Positions 34,125 through 46,311 of a DNA stretch of 64,000 nucleotides are shown in pieces. The stretch covers positions 44,345,069 through 44,409,068 of the forward strand of contig OZ021723.1 in assembly GCA_963978545.1 (NCBI GenBank). The letters run 5' to 3'. This DNA is from Linyphia triangularis. Its lineage: Eukaryota > Arthropoda > Arachnida > Araneae > Linyphiidae. The notes beneath the pieces are model-generated. The model was not told where the DNA came from. It saw only the letters and a list, made by a program, of their open reading frames with translations, and did not search any database. Every line of letters begins with the position of its first letter. Position 1 is the stretch's first letter. The position numbers and the translations under genes are program-made.

Positions 34125-35787
34125 TATTTTTGGGGTCCTCGGCCTGGATTAGCAAAAAAGAATTTTGAAAGGGGAATTGCTTCTAAATTTTTTTAATTTC
34201 GAGTAATTTTTGGTTTTTGAATAAACCACGTCCCTGTAGCGATTCATTTTTTTTTGTTCGTTTTCAAAATTATTTGGTATAATAACAAGTGTATACCTAG
34301 TAACCTGTTTCGTTTTGGTAACATGAGTTCAATAATATTTTTCATGAGTGTACCCGTTTTAATCGAAAACCACCTTTATTCCTTCGAACCCCTCGAAGAT
34401 GAAATTTACAATTAAACTAATTTAAACTCGTCGTAAAGAAATTCTCAAAGTTCCAGTAGTCGTTCTTAGCCAGAAAGCATCCAGCTTCAAACGAAATTCT
34501 TCGCCATCGAGTCTTCAACAAGCAGCGTGCCATTTCCAACCGGTGTCTCAACGTCTCATCAGTGTTCGTCTTCATCAGTGTTCGTCTAAAATTTTCGAAT
34601 CTTCAATCCCGAATTGCTGAAATTTTATCCGAGGTCCTTACCGGATAATTTGCCAAGATTAGTGCTCTGTGTTCCGCAACCATCTACTACATTAATTTTG
34701 TGTTCTAAGCAGTGACAACCGACGTCTTCAAAGCCAGCAGTTTATTCCTTCAGATAAGTTCTGAATCATTGATACTTTCTTATTCTAAGAATTGCATACT
34801 AGTTTTTTTTATTTACTTTTTTTTGAAAACCTCTTGCTTGGGTAAACTCTTCGCAACACAAATAAAGAGAAAGAATAGAAAAAAAAAAAAAGGTCTTATC
34901 TATAACCGGAAGTGATACCTTGAAGGATTTGATGTTGCAGTCTTTTATTTATATTTTCATTATTGTTCTAAGAATAGCTTATATTTAAATTGTTTTTATA
35001 TTCCTTTTTATTCTTTTTGTCTGAATTAATACAAAGAATATTGTTCAATATACATTATTTTAATGGATAACTTTGGGTAATATTTTGTTTTGAATATATT
35101 ATTCTTACCCTTGTTCATTGTTTACTTTTCCAAATGCAGCTGTTATTTTGAGAAGTTAGGTGATTTAAGTGAGGTAAACTTATCGTGTTAAAGTGTTCTT
35201 TTTATAAAGTATCCTTGGGTAATATTTTGTTTTGAATACTTAATATATTATTCGCATCCTTATTCATAGTTTACTTTTCCAAATGCTGCTGTTATAATTT
35301 TTTATGCAATTAATTTTCTATGCAATACAAAGCATAACTTATGCAGTATTATGTTTTAAAATATTATGCAATACAAAGTAAGTACATTATTATAAGTTGG
35401 TATGTTTATCGTGTTCTTGTCCAAGTGAAAAAAACAAACAAAAAAACTTTTCAGTAAAAAATTTCTGACGACTTGTTCTCATACAAAAGTTCATGAAATT
35501 CTAAAACCTTTTTCATACGGTAGTACTCTTTTACTTTTTTGTGAATTATCTGATTGACCGAGAGTTGATTAACATCTGCAAAAATATATTTCTTCATTTT
35601 TAAAATGTATCTTCGTTAATTTCGTAGTGTTCTTAGTAGCATACTCCATTTTTTTAAAAAAAAAAAAAAAGAGGAAAAGCACACAACATAAATCTACAAG
35701 CTTTTTTCCTTTTAGTCGTTATCTTTTAATTTCATTTTTACGAATATCACAAAGTTCACTGGATTTCCACCAAATTTAAAGATCACC
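34125..35787 (+). other. Long non-coding leader with an internal ~80-bp direct duplication
   Basis: No gene is visible between LTR and gag. A segment beginning TTGGGTAATATTTTGTTTTG and ending in CTTTTCCAAATGC-GCTGTTAT occurs at 35073-35150 and again at 35215-35297, 142 bp apart. A 14-bp word, CATCAGTGTTCGTC, is repeated near 34557 and 34572. Confidence 0.75.
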
Positions 35788-38700
35788 ATGGCTTTTCTTC
35801 TAAGAAGTAAAAAAGAGGATCTGTCGAACTTAGCCACGGAATTAGGCATAAAGATAACCGCTACCATGACCAAGCCGATAATCAAGGATTTAATCTTGGA
35901 AAATGAGAAGTATGACGAAGATGAAGTAAAAGCACTTCTCGAGAGCATCACCGAGGAAAGGTTGCAAGAGCAAGAGCGTCAAGAGGCCATCGAAGAACGA
36001 AAACGTCAAGAAGCCATCGAGGAACGGAAACGTCAAGAGGCCATCGAGGAACGGAGACGAGAAGCAGAGTTCGAGCTCGAGAAATTACGAATCCAAAACC
36101 AGAAGGATTCATCTTCGAAAAACGTCACAACAAACCAAGTACCAAGCAGACCTTCACGTGATACCTTCCACAAGTTCGATATGAAAGAAGATGTGAATCT
36201 TAACCTCATCCTGTTCGAGAGGCATGCAGAGCTGTCATCGATCCCGAAAGAAGAATGGGTTCAGCACCTCATAGGCCTACTTCCAGTCGACGTTGCACAC
36301 TTAATTGCGCGGGAGTCCTCCGACAAGTCTCACGACTACGATCACGTAAAGCAGTTGCTGCTACGAAGGTTCAAACTGTCTCCAGAAAGACTTCGCCAGA
36401 TGTTCGTGTCACACCAAAAATCTCATGAAGGAACTTGGTTGGATTTCCTCCATGAGTTGCAGACCTACTTCGATGGATGGGTGGAAGGTCTTGAAGTGAA
36501 AACTTACGACCAGCTTCGTGACCTCATCATAGCAGATCAGATCAAGAGAATAGCTCCTTACGAATTCAAAGAACATTTTCTAGATGAATGGACACTCATC
36601 AACTCGCCCAGAGAGCTGGCCCAAAAGTTCGAAAAATACGAAGATGTCCGCAGAACGTTAAAGTCAAAGCAGTTCGACTCCTTGCCCAAAGGAAAATATG
36701 GGGCTAAATCGTCAAATTATGGGAACCCTTCCCGAAGAACCGACAGTCACCGATACGAGGCCGGATCATCGAATAATCGTGGAAGCCCTCCCCGAAGAGC
36801 TGATAATCGCCGATATGGACCAAACCGGTCAGAAAGGAACCATTTCAACAGTAATCGAAATACCGACACTGTCAGGCCTAGACAGTCACTCTGCAGTTAT
36901 TGTAAAGAACCAGGACACTTCTACGTTAACTGCGACAAGCGCCGAAAAGATGCAGAATCCAACAATCCTCCGAGCAATTTTGTACCGACATGTACAATCA
37001 TCCCATCAGAAGAGTTGAAATTTAAAGAAATCGTTATGGGAAACAAACTCATCACCGCACTCGTAGACACAGGCAGTTCACTCAGTCTCGTTCGAGACGA
37101 CATAGCCAAAGAAATCATCGATGAATCCAAGCTTTCGAAACAAAGAAGAACGCTCTCAGGCTTAGGAAATTCCCAAGTCACAACGAAAGGATCATTCGAA
37201 ATGAGTTTCACCACCGACGGAGAAGAATTTTCTCTAACATGGCATGTAGTGCCGCAATCACAGTTATCTTTCCAAGCAATTATCGGAATGGATGTTACGA
37301 ATCAAGCTACATTTACAACGTCCAGGAATGGTATGAAATTTCATAAAGATGAGCCCGCTGATTGGTTCATGCACATCTCCGAAACAAGTCTTAATGAAGA
37401 GATAGAGTTGGCCCACATAAGAGACATCAGGATACAGAACGAATTGAAGCAAGTTATCTCAACTTACAAGCCTGACAAAACTTTGTCAACAGACGTATCC
37501 ATGCGAATCATCCTGAAAGACGACGTTCCAGTCTACCAACCTGCGAGACGATTATCGAGTTCAGAAAAGTTAGAGGTCAATCAGCAAATCGACGAATGGC
37601 TAGAACAAGGAATCATCAGACCAAGCTCGTCAGACTACGCCAGTCCTATCGTACTAGTGAAGAAAAAAGACGGTTCCACCCGCCTCTGTGTGGATTATAG
37701 GAAATTGAATAGAAAATTAGTCAAGGATCGATTTCCTTTACCTCTGATAGAAGATGTTCTCGACAAGCTACAAAATGCTCAAGTATATACTACACTCGAC
37801 CTCAAGAATGGATTTTTTCATGTTGAAGTAGATGAAGAGAGCCGCAAGCTAACCTCTTTCATCATCCCCGATGGACAATTTGAGTTCAACAAAGTACCCT
37901 TTGGCTTAAGTACCAGTCCCAGTGTATTTCAAAGGTACGTGTACAACATCTTCCGAGATCTAATGAGAAAAGGCATCGTAATAATCTATATGGATGATTT
38001 GGTAATTCCCTCAAAGGATGAAGAAGAAGGTCTAAGAAACTTACAGTCAGTACTAGAAGTTGCATCAAAATACGGCTTGGAGATAAAATGGAAGAAATGT
38101 CAGTTCCTGCAACGGAAAATAGAATTTCTAGGACACATAGTGGAAAACGGTACAATACGACCATCGTTGGCTAAAACGCAAGCAGTAAAGAAATTTCCCG
38201 TACCCACAACCGTGAAGCAAGTACAAAGCTTTCTCGGTCTCACCGGCTATTTCCGCAAGTTCATACCAGAATACTCCAACATAGCAAAGCCACTAAGCGA
38301 CCTGACTAAGAAAGAAACTCCATTTGCGTTCAATCTACCTCAAGTCGAAGCGTTCGAAAAACTCAAGAAACTCCTTACAGAAAGTCCAGTCTTAAGTATC
38401 TTCAGGCAAGGTCAAAGGACAGAATTACACACTGATGCCAGTTTACACGGCTGTGGAGCTGTACTACTGCAAGAGTCCACCGACGGAAAGATGCATCCAG
38501 TCCAATACATGTCTAAGAAGACAACACCAGCTGAAATGAAATACAGCAGCTACGAGCTTGAAGTGCTAGCTATTGTAAGCGCATTAAAGAAATTCAGCGT
38601 CTATCTTCTGGGAAACCATTTTAAAATAGTCACCGATTGTTCGGCATTCCAGAAGACTATGGATAAAAAAGATCTAGTTACTCGCATAGCTAGATGGGCA

Positions 38701-39891
38701 TTATCCTTAGAAGAATTTGACTATCGGATCAAGCATCGACGTGGAGAAAGGATGAAACATGTAGATGCTCTGAGCAGAAATCCAGTCTTTATAATTGAGA
38801 GCGATACAATCACAGCTAGATTGCGCAAAGCTCAAGCAGAAGATGAAAACATCAGTACTTTGAAGGCAGTCCTCAACAACAACGGATCGTCAGAATTTTG
38901 TGAAAGAAACGGAATCCTCTACAAATTCGTAAATGGTCGCGAATTAATTGTAGCACCGAAGGACATGCAGACGGAATTAATCAAGCTCGCGCATGAGAAA
39001 GGACACTTTTCGACCTCTAAGACGGAAGACGTCATAAAACAGGAATTCTTCATTCCAAATTTAAACGCCTTAGTCCGCAATGTCATCAACAACTGCGTCC
39101 CACGCATCTTAGCTAACAAGAAGAGCGGAAAGAAAGAAGGATTTCTAAATCCAATTCCGAAAGAAGACGTTCCCTTAAGTACGTATCACGTAGATTTTAT
39201 TGGTCCAATGCCCTCTACCAACAAAAAATATCAGCACATATTGACTGTTGTTGACGCATTTACCAAATTCACATGGCTGTATCCAGTGAAGTGTACTTCT
39301 GCGGAAGATTTAATAGACAAACTAAGGTTACAACAAAAAACTTTCGGAAATCCCAAAAGAATACTCACAGATCGAGGATCAGCATTTACTTCGAAAGCAT
39401 TCACTGATTTTTGCACTGAAGAAGGAATTCAACACTTGCAAATTGCTACCGGAGTACCTCGAGGAAACGGTCAAGTAGAAAGGATCCATCGCACTCTAAT
39501 ACCTGTCTTAATCAAGTTATCGTTAGACGACTCTACAAAATGGTACAAATATGTCGACCAACTACAACGAATACTCAACAGCACGACTAATAGAAGTACC
39601 AAGTGGACACCTTTTGAACTCTTAACAGGTGTTACCACGAGGAATAAGGACGACTTGAAAATACGAGATCTACTCATGGAAGAGATAGAAGATGAGCTTC
39701 AGGAGCAAAGGAACTCACTGCGACAAGAAGCAAAGAGGAACATCCAAAAGATTCAAGCCGAAAACAAATGGACCTATAACAAGAAACGCAAGAAAGCTCC
39801 GAACTATAGGGAAGGTGATTTGGTGGCAATCCAGCGAACGCAGTTCGGTTCTGGGTTAAAAACTAAGACCCAAATTCCTAGGACCCTATAA
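35788..39891 (+). CDS. Gag-Pol polyprotein of the 7.16-kb Gypsy element (integrase tail frameshifted)
   Basis: The 1367-residue frame starts at ATG 35788 (ATCACCATGG context). Gag has three tandem copies of a KRQEAIEER unit near 35975-36060. A helical capsid follows with LSPERLRQMFVSHQKSHEGT, reminiscent of SCAN/retroviral capsid C-terminal folds, and one knuckle (CSYCKEPGHFYVNC, 36892-36933). Protease has LVDTGSSLSLV; RT has YMDD at 37987-37998; RNase H has LHTDASLHGCGA, YELEVLAI and IVTDCSAF. Integrase keeps HEKGHFS, but the cysteine pair reads NNCVPRI, so one zinc-ligand Cys seems lost. DD35E is complete (YHVDFIGP, LTDRGSAF, GQVERIH). The frame ends early at 39889-39891; homologous tail codons continue in other frames to ~40005, showing two small indels. 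The polyprotein copies and integrates the element. Confidence 0.92.
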   Translation: MAFLLRSKKEDLSNLATELGIKITATMTKPIIKDLILENEKYDEDEVKALLESITEERLQEQERQEAIEERKRQEAIEERKRQEAIEERRREAEFELEKLRIQNQKDSSSKNVTTNQVPSRPSRDTFHKFDMKEDVNLNLILFERHAELSSIPKEEWVQHLIGLLPVDVAHLIARESSDKSHDYDHVKQLLLRRFKLSPERLRQMFVSHQKSHEGTWLDFLHELQTYFDGWVEGLEVKTYDQLRDLIIADQIKRIAPYEFKEHFLDEWTLINSPRELAQKFEKYEDVRRTLKSKQFDSLPKGKYGAKSSNYGNPSRRTDSHRYEAGSSNNRGSPPRRADNRRYGPNRSERNHFNSNRNTDTVRPRQSLCSYCKEPGHFYVNCDKRRKDAESNNPPSNFVPTCTIIPSEELKFKEIVMGNKLITALVDTGSSLSLVRDDIAKEIIDESKLSKQRRTLSGLGNSQVTTKGSFEMSFTTDGEEFSLTWHVVPQSQLSFQAIIGMDVTNQATFTTSRNGMKFHKDEPADWFMHISETSLNEEIELAHIRDIRIQNELKQVISTYKPDKTLSTDVSMRIILKDDVPVYQPARRLSSSEKLEVNQQIDEWLEQGIIRPSSSDYASPIVLVKKKDGSTRLCVDYRKLNRKLVKDRFPLPLIEDVLDKLQNAQVYTTLDLKNGFFHVEVDEESRKLTSFIIPDGQFEFNKVPFGLSTSPSVFQRYVYNIFRDLMRKGIVIIYMDDLVIPSKDEEEGLRNLQSVLEVASKYGLEIKWKKCQFLQRKIEFLGHIVENGTIRPSLAKTQAVKKFPVPTTVKQVQSFLGLTGYFRKFIPEYSNIAKPLSDLTKKETPFAFNLPQVEAFEKLKKLLTESPVLSIFRQGQRTELHTDASLHGCGAVLLQESTDGKMHPVQYMSKKTTPAEMKYSSYELEVLAIVSALKKFSVYLLGNHFKIVTDCSAFQKTMDKKDLVTRIARWALSLEEFDYRIKHRRGERMKHVDALSRNPVFIIESDTITARLRKAQAEDENISTLKAVLNNNGSSEFCERNGILYKFVNGRELIVAPKDMQTELIKLAHEKGHFSTSKTEDVIKQEFFIPNLNALVRNVINNCVPRILANKKSGKKEGFLNPIPKEDVPLSTYHVDFIGPMPSTNKKYQHILTVVDAFTKFTWLYPVKCTSAEDLIDKLRLQQKTFGNPKRILTDRGSAFTSKAFTDFCTEEGIQHLQIATGVPRGNGQVERIHRTLIPVLIKLSLDDSTKWYKYVDQLQRILNSTTNRSTKWTPFELLTGVTTRNKDDLKIRDLLMEEIEDELQEQRNSLRQEAKRNIQKIQAENKWTYNKKRKKAPNYREGDLVAIQRTQFGSGLKTKTQIPRTL

Positions 39892-40350
39892 AGTTACAAA
39901 AGTTAAACCCAAAGATAGGTATGACGTACAAAAATAGGTAACCAGGAAGGGCCTAACATAACTTCTACATCCGCTGATCTAATGAAATTTTATACTACTA
40001 AATAAATTAACTTAACATAAACACTCTTCAAAAATAATATGTAAACATTGCCATAATTGTCTTTTGCCCAACGTCATTATTCTTCATTTTATATGTCATT
40101 GTTTGATTTTCAATTTACCATGCAACTCCAGCCATAGCATAGGACCCAGCCACTGATGCAGTTCCTACCATCTTCAAATAGACTTGATCCTGAACTTTTC
40201 GAACAATTACAAATGAACATTGTGATCGTCAACGAAATGTTTTCATTTTGTCTTAGTTTTATACTTTCTTTTACTTAAGTATTATCACATGTCTTGCCCA
40301 TTTCCATGTGTTTCATCGATGAGGTCATCGATCTACAGGATGGCCGAATC

Positions 40351-40817
40351 TGTAGGATTTTTATTATCCCATATCAATTGTTTACCGTACATTTCAATTT
40401 CCTCTTGTAAAGACAGATGGCACTGCAAGACGATGTTTCTTTTTTTATTTTGTTATTAAGAATAAGTATTCGTACTCCGCGATTTTATTTTTTTAAGCAG
40501 AAGCACACCGGATCCCATTCGGGAACAAACACGCTGAACTCTGTCCGCCAATTTTGGGTGCACTCAACTCACTTCGCTAATTGGGTAATGTACTAATTAA
40601 ACACGTAGTTTTCGTCGACTTGTGCTGCCATTTGGCTAGTAATATTTAATACTTTTCCCCCCTTTGTTTTATTTGAAAGTGATTGTGATGTTTCGTCTAA
40701 TAAATTTAATTGTACTTTCTATTTCTGATTTGGAAGTTTATTTCTCTTTTATTTCATTTTTGCTTCCCTAAATAAATCCCCTAGACATTTTAAAAAACCG
40801 AACCACTAACCCCCACA
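40351..40817 (+). repeat. 3' LTR of the 7.16-kb Gypsy element
   Basis: It is the second copy of the 33659-34124 LTR. The sequence before it (CAGGATGGCCGAATC) is a poor polypurine tract. Confidence 0.95.
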
Positions 40818-40821
40818 TGTA

Positions 40822-41640
40822 TACATAGGGTAATGAAAGTATGAGATTCGGTCAAACAAATTTTTCAATTTTTTTTTGCATTTCTCCGCGTTTTCTAACA
40901 TCCTGATTTCAAAAAAGTGATCTAGAAAATATGTCTGTCTGTGTGTATGTGTGTCTGTGGTCAACAAAACTACCGAACAAATTGACCAATAATGTTCAAA
41001 TTTGGTATGTGGGTAGGTGTTGACCATCGGAACTACCGTTAAGGTTTTCGTCAGAAGCGCGATTGCGCACAAGGTAGCTTCCATTGAAGAAATCATGTTT
41101 TTCAATGATTGCTAAAAAACTGCTCTAACGATTTTGATAAAAATAGCTGTGGTAATGTATCTTAAGGTGTTCTAAACATTCCCCCTCCGAAATTCCTGTA
41201 AAAATGTTTTAATGGCGCAAAAAGCTGAAAAACGAATGCCTTCAACACAGATTTCTTCTTGCTTGAACATAGCTCATCAACGATCGATTTTTCTCCTCTC
41301 CTCAGTTTCACTTATAAGAAAGGATAATATAAGAATATGGAAAAGTATTTCGCCAAATCATCAATTTAGCGAAGGTGTTTTTTTTAATTTTTTATTAAAA
41401 ATTTTCTTTTAATTTTTTTTATTTTTATTTTTTATTTACAGAAATTGCCGTCTGTATTATAGTGCAATTGGAAGCTGTGCGATGTTCCACACCTTTATTT
41501 TTTCTAGTTAAGGTGGAAAAATTGAATATAGGGGTGAAATGGGGTATGCCCATAACTTACCATCGGTTGAACCAATTTGAATCGGATTTTTTTAATAGGT
41601 ATCTTGACTAATCCAGATTATCGGGAACAAAATTTCAGTC
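40822..41640. repeat. Dispersed-repeat-like flank of the LTR element
   Basis: The stretch holds a TGTCTGTCTGTGTGTATGTG simple run near 40930 followed by TCAAATTTGGTATGTGGGTA, wording common in dispersed arthropod repeats. A minus-strand frame across it (40806-41105) is driven by this run and is not a gene. A GAACCAATTTGAA word near 41570 also occurs left of the LTR element. Confidence 0.5.
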
Positions 41641-44600
41641 TACCGTTTTATAGTTTAGGGGAGTGAAATAGATGATTGGATTCAAATGAGGCGTGCTCTT
41701 ATAATAAAAATTAAATCATGTATATTGAGCAAAAATTCGTAAATATATTTATAGTAAATACATTTATTTGTAAAAGTAGACCTAGATGAAATGATCTATC
41801 AATGATTTATAATCAATTAGTTTTTTTTCATACTTCTAAATAATAATTGTTTTGATACCCAACGAATTATTTATGTTGAAACTTTTTGGTCATCAATTCA
41901 TGTGACGTATTTTTCTTAGGTCAGCTCTTTTTTATAGTGAATAATCCTTTTCTAGTGTTACCCGGCTCAATCTGACTTTTAGTGAGATGTTCTATAGATC
42001 TGGTTGGATTCTGCCAGTTTAAACCAGCTTAAACTAGTATTTGGCCAGGGACTTCATATTGTACTTGTCTGCAAGTCACTGCGCTGCTACTCTCTCTTTC
42101 TTCGTCTTCATCTATCTTCAAAACACATTTAAAAGAATAAGATTAATAAACGTTGATACATCATTAATGATTTAATTGATAAAACATTTATGCTAGCCTG
42201 TATGTAACACAGTTAACAAATTATTAGAAGATACCTTTATTGGTAAGTTTAATTGATATAGAAATTAAATATTTTTGAAGTTTTTGGAGACAAATTAGTT
42301 CGCTGCTCAATTCATCATCCATAATTGTATAGTTTATCTAACATTATATATTGTTTTCTAGGATAGTACCATTTGTAACTTGGTTCTTAGTCATGTAATT
42401 TGGGGTAAATTACCAAATGATTCCTTATAAAATTAGTGATTATGTCATAATCCATTTAATCTGTTCTGTATTGAAACAATACGATCTAGAACAAGGGCAC
42501 AATGTTTAGATAAGAATACACATTGTTCAATGAAAACTTCCTGATTTTTATTCGTGCTCTTCAACGCCAGATCCCTGTACGCTACAATTTCAATATAAAT
42601 CGTGTGCCATAAACACGAAGTAAAACATGATGCTAACATGAAACATAAAACATGATAACTCGAACTAAAACATGATACCATTTACTCACGCAGAACTCTC
42701 TGCAGAAAAGGCTCCTTTAAGATGAGTAAAAATAAGATGAAGAAAAAGAAGAAGAAAAAATAAAGCAAGAGCATGTTTCTTTAACATCGATAACCCTCAT
42801 TGGGTTTTCTGTTTATTGATTCAATAACAAACTACTTTCCCTTATAACCTTTATTCTCAACAAATAATCTTAAAAATATTGGACGTAAGAAAACGAGATA
42901 AATAAAATATAAATAATGATATGTTCATAAATGTTACCTCGCGTGAGATGGAGGAAGTTTGTAATGGAGGTCCACTCCCAGGTGTATCATAAAAAGCGGG
43001 ATTTCGGTAGAATTGGGTATTTGGAATAACTATGGAAGACACACAGGGATTACCTGTTGTGGATCGAAGGCATTATAGGAAGGATCTACGGTGTTTGGAT
43101 ATTTACCTTAGGTATTTTGTTGTTGTTGTTGTTGCAATAATGAAGGCTTTTCCTCTATGAATTGTCTATGAAAGGGTGTATTTATGTCAATGCATGGGCT
43201 TTCTTTTCTATAGATATCACGCAAGATTGGTTTTGGGTTATGGTAGAATGTTAAGTTTACTATCGCATTAGATCTGAGATGTTTATTCAAGTTTATAAAT
43301 ATACTTCAGTTTTTATAATTTTATTTCAGTTAGAAGACGCTTATAAGCATATCCCAATAATCGACCAATTTTTGCTTTTACAAAATAATGAATACGTTGT
43401 TTATATTTGATAACCAGAAATGTGGAAGTATTGTAATTATTATTAGTTATTCTAAATAAAAAAAAAGACTAAAAAAATTAATTTATTTCATTTCTAAGGA
43501 CGTGTTATCGACACAATTTTTCTTAATATCATAATCGATAATTTTTAAAAAATTCTATTCTAGTCTCTAGAAAAGAATTCTAGTTTTTATGGGCTATGCT
43601 TACACGGAATATTATCTTTCATAACTGATCTTCCAAGAGTCACGATATCACTAGTAGACATCATCAATTAATTATCTTGTTTAAAATCGAAATTCTTACA
43701 AGGACTTTTTATTGAAATCTTAGAATATTGATAGGATTACAGAGAACTAAAGATAATGCGCTATAAATCAAAGACATAGGTGCTAATTACCTCTAATTCC
43801 TTCCTTAAACTAAAAGAGAAATTTACAGACTGAGTTTTTTTTAACGTAAAAGTAAAGGTTCAATCATATGTAGGTATAAGAGGAATATTATCTTTTCACA
43901 ATAAGGATCATTGGATAACGATAGGAGTTTGAAGTTTAGAAATGTTTAAGAAATAGATATTAAGATGTATGTTTGAAGTAAATATCGAAAAAGTTTTTTT
44001 TCTTCTTATATTTTATTTAAAATATCTTATGAAGTACTTCTTTAATGTTACAATGCGTAAAAAAAACATCGTGTTTTACACATCTGAAATTAGTACGAAT
44101 CTATCGTGTATAAGTTGAAAAGTATCGTGTAAAATTTGAAGTTACAATTACAAGTTGAGAAACCCTAAATCCAAAAACATTCAATTGTATATTTTAACGC
44201 ATTTGCGTTCATTCTCTGAAATTACAGAATTCTTTATTGTTCTATAGGTTTATGCGATCTAAGAACTTTAGTAACGAAATAAAAAGATTATTTTCTGAGA
44301 TCTAATCAGAAAGTATCAAAATATGCATTTTATTATTATTTTTTTATTTGGATTTAGGGTCTTTTTGCTTATGACGCTAGTTCAGAGCGTTATATTTTTC
44401 AAAATAAATGTGACTTTCCTTGGATGTATGCTTTGTTATATGAATCATTGCATTCCTAATGAATTGAGTATATATTGCACATGTTTGAGGCCCAGTTAAG
44501 TGTGATTTTTCTATTCATCTTGTGATGGGAAAAAGTTTTTCGTTAAGGAAATAAAGTCGTTTTTTAAATATGGTTTTTAAAATTTGAGATTTTTTTCTAA

Positions 44601-45400
44601 TACATTTAAAAAATATCGGTAAAAAGTAATTGAAATGTGGCATGATTGTGATAAGTCACTTGGCAAATAATATCAGTATATTACAGACATTATCTTCATT
44701 TGTTTGACATTTTTTCTACTTAGGTTGGCTTTCCTCCAAAAAGGTCAAAAATACATAATATCATCGCACATTTTTTAGCAATTGAATGGTTTGTCAAATA
44801 GAGTAATATTTTAGTAACTGCGGTGGGAGTAAATGTAATAAATTCTCTTTTGGGTGTCATAAATACTTTTGCTTGTATTGCACAGTCAGTAACTGAAGTA
44901 AATATTGTAAAATTTGTATTCAATGAACTTTTTACGTGAGATATTTGGAAAGTTTTTGCCCTATATCTAATGGTAATTAATAAATCAAGCAATTTACATG
45001 AAGCTCTTAACGGTTGAAAGTGTTTAAAATATATTTTAGATTTACGATATACTTTTGAATAGGTGTTAGCAAAATTTAATTATTACCTCTAACTATATGA
45101 ACACTTTTCTTTACAGAATAGATACTCATGTATACAATTGTGAGAATTCTTCATGATTTTTAAAAACTCACTTAATGAATTTGTTTAACTACTTGCAGTA
45201 ACTCCAAATACATTGCTTATTAAATTTTTCAAGTTTAGATTTCAATAAATTAAAACGTAAAATTTAGAAAAAATTAGAAATTAATTAATTAAAATTAGTA
45301 AGATTTCAATTACTATCCAGAAAAATATCAAACTCAATTCTTTTGTATAATATGCTGGTCAAGCTGTTTGTATTACATGGAAAAACACCTTTCATAAAGA
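41641..45400. other. AT-rich spacer, no gene seen
   Basis: Short frames occur (for example minus strand 44720-44992), with no recognizable domain. A cluster of AACATGAT words near 42620-42680 is a minor simple repeat. Confidence 0.55.
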
Positions 45401-45407
45401 ATATTAA

Positions 45408-46307
45408 GGTACTTGCCTACGTTGAAAAGGTCGATTTTGATGAAATCTGACAAAAAAATATTATTCATGAATATATTATCCCAAATCCTTAAGTTTCTAA
45501 GACTATCTTTTTTTTTTTTAACTCTACGTTGATTTGAACAAAAGTTATGACAATTTGAAACTGATCAAAAGTTGTAAATTATAACCAGAAATGACCGGAA
45601 ATAGCACACCAAAACCAAAAGTCGCCGATTAAAAAGTGATTTTCCTATAAATATTAATATTTTCTTCTTTTTAATAAATAAAAAAAAAATTGAAAAAGGA
45701 TAAGGTGCATTTTAAGTGTGTAAGTAATATGGTTTATATAGAAATTGAGTGTTTTAAAGTTTAAATGCATTTTTCTCGGAATTGATTTTCATACAAGTAT
45801 TGCCAATTTGAAATGTCATAACTAAAAAAATTGTTCACGAATCATTATAAAATTTTTTGTACTTCTCTTGTTGATTGTTTTCTAGGGAATGTGGTATCAA
45901 AATTGAGATTGGATGGTTATTTTATGAAATACAACGTTTAGTTTGAATATAAACAAGGTGAAACTGTTAAAAAATCACTAACTTATTTTTCGATTGTCCA
46001 TAAAAAAAGTTGTAATGAATATATTTTTCTTAATGTAATATATGCCCTAGATAAAAGCATGTAGTTTATTAATATACAATTTATTTCCTAAAAAACTGAA
46101 TAGTTTTTCATTTATCTTATTTTAAGTTTTTGAAATATTTCATCAAAATTTCGTGCAAAATTGCAATTTTTGAAAAATAATAATAATAAATTTGAATTTT
46201 TTTCACTGTGTTACTAATCTATAGTAGTACTAAATATAAAAAGGTACTTAAAATATTCCTACATAAAGTTTTTTTTTAAAAAAGTGCTCCGAACGTAGGC
46301 AAGTACC
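45408..46307. mobile_element. 900-bp non-coding element with 16-bp perfect TIRs flanked by TTAA
   Basis: GGTACTTGCCTACGTT at 45408-45423 is exactly mirrored by AACGTAGGCAAGTACC at 46292-46307. TTAA lies directly outside both ends (45404-45407 and 46308-46311). TTAA is the piggyBac target, but piggyBac ends normally begin CCC, so the superfamily is open. The interior has no transposase frame. Confidence 0.85.
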
Positions 46308-46311
46308 TTAA

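Larger units (their letters stand above)
33659..40817 (+). mobile_element. Gypsy-type LTR retrotransposon, nearly intact (7.16 kb)
   Basis: LTRs of 466 and 467 bp start TGTAGGATTTTTAT and end CCCCCACA. TGTA flanks the element on both sides (33655-33658 and 40818-40821), a 4-bp target duplication. By eye the LTRs differ at about eight positions outside a T-run (about 98% identity), so this is the youngest LTR insertion in the window. Gag and Pol are fused in one frame of 1367 codons in the order Gag, protease, RT, RNase H, integrase. The leader between LTR and ATG is unusually long (~1.66 kb). Confidence 0.95.

Noticed and set aside
33659..40817. BEL/Pao or Copia assignment
   Set aside because: Integrase lies after RNase H, which excludes Copia. 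The domain order, DD35E integrase and 4-bp duplication fit Gypsy better than BEL.
40806..41105. 99-codon minus-strand protein
   Set aside because: It is translated from a TGTCTG/TGTGTG simple run and a dispersed repeat; the THTHR-type residues come from the microsatellite.
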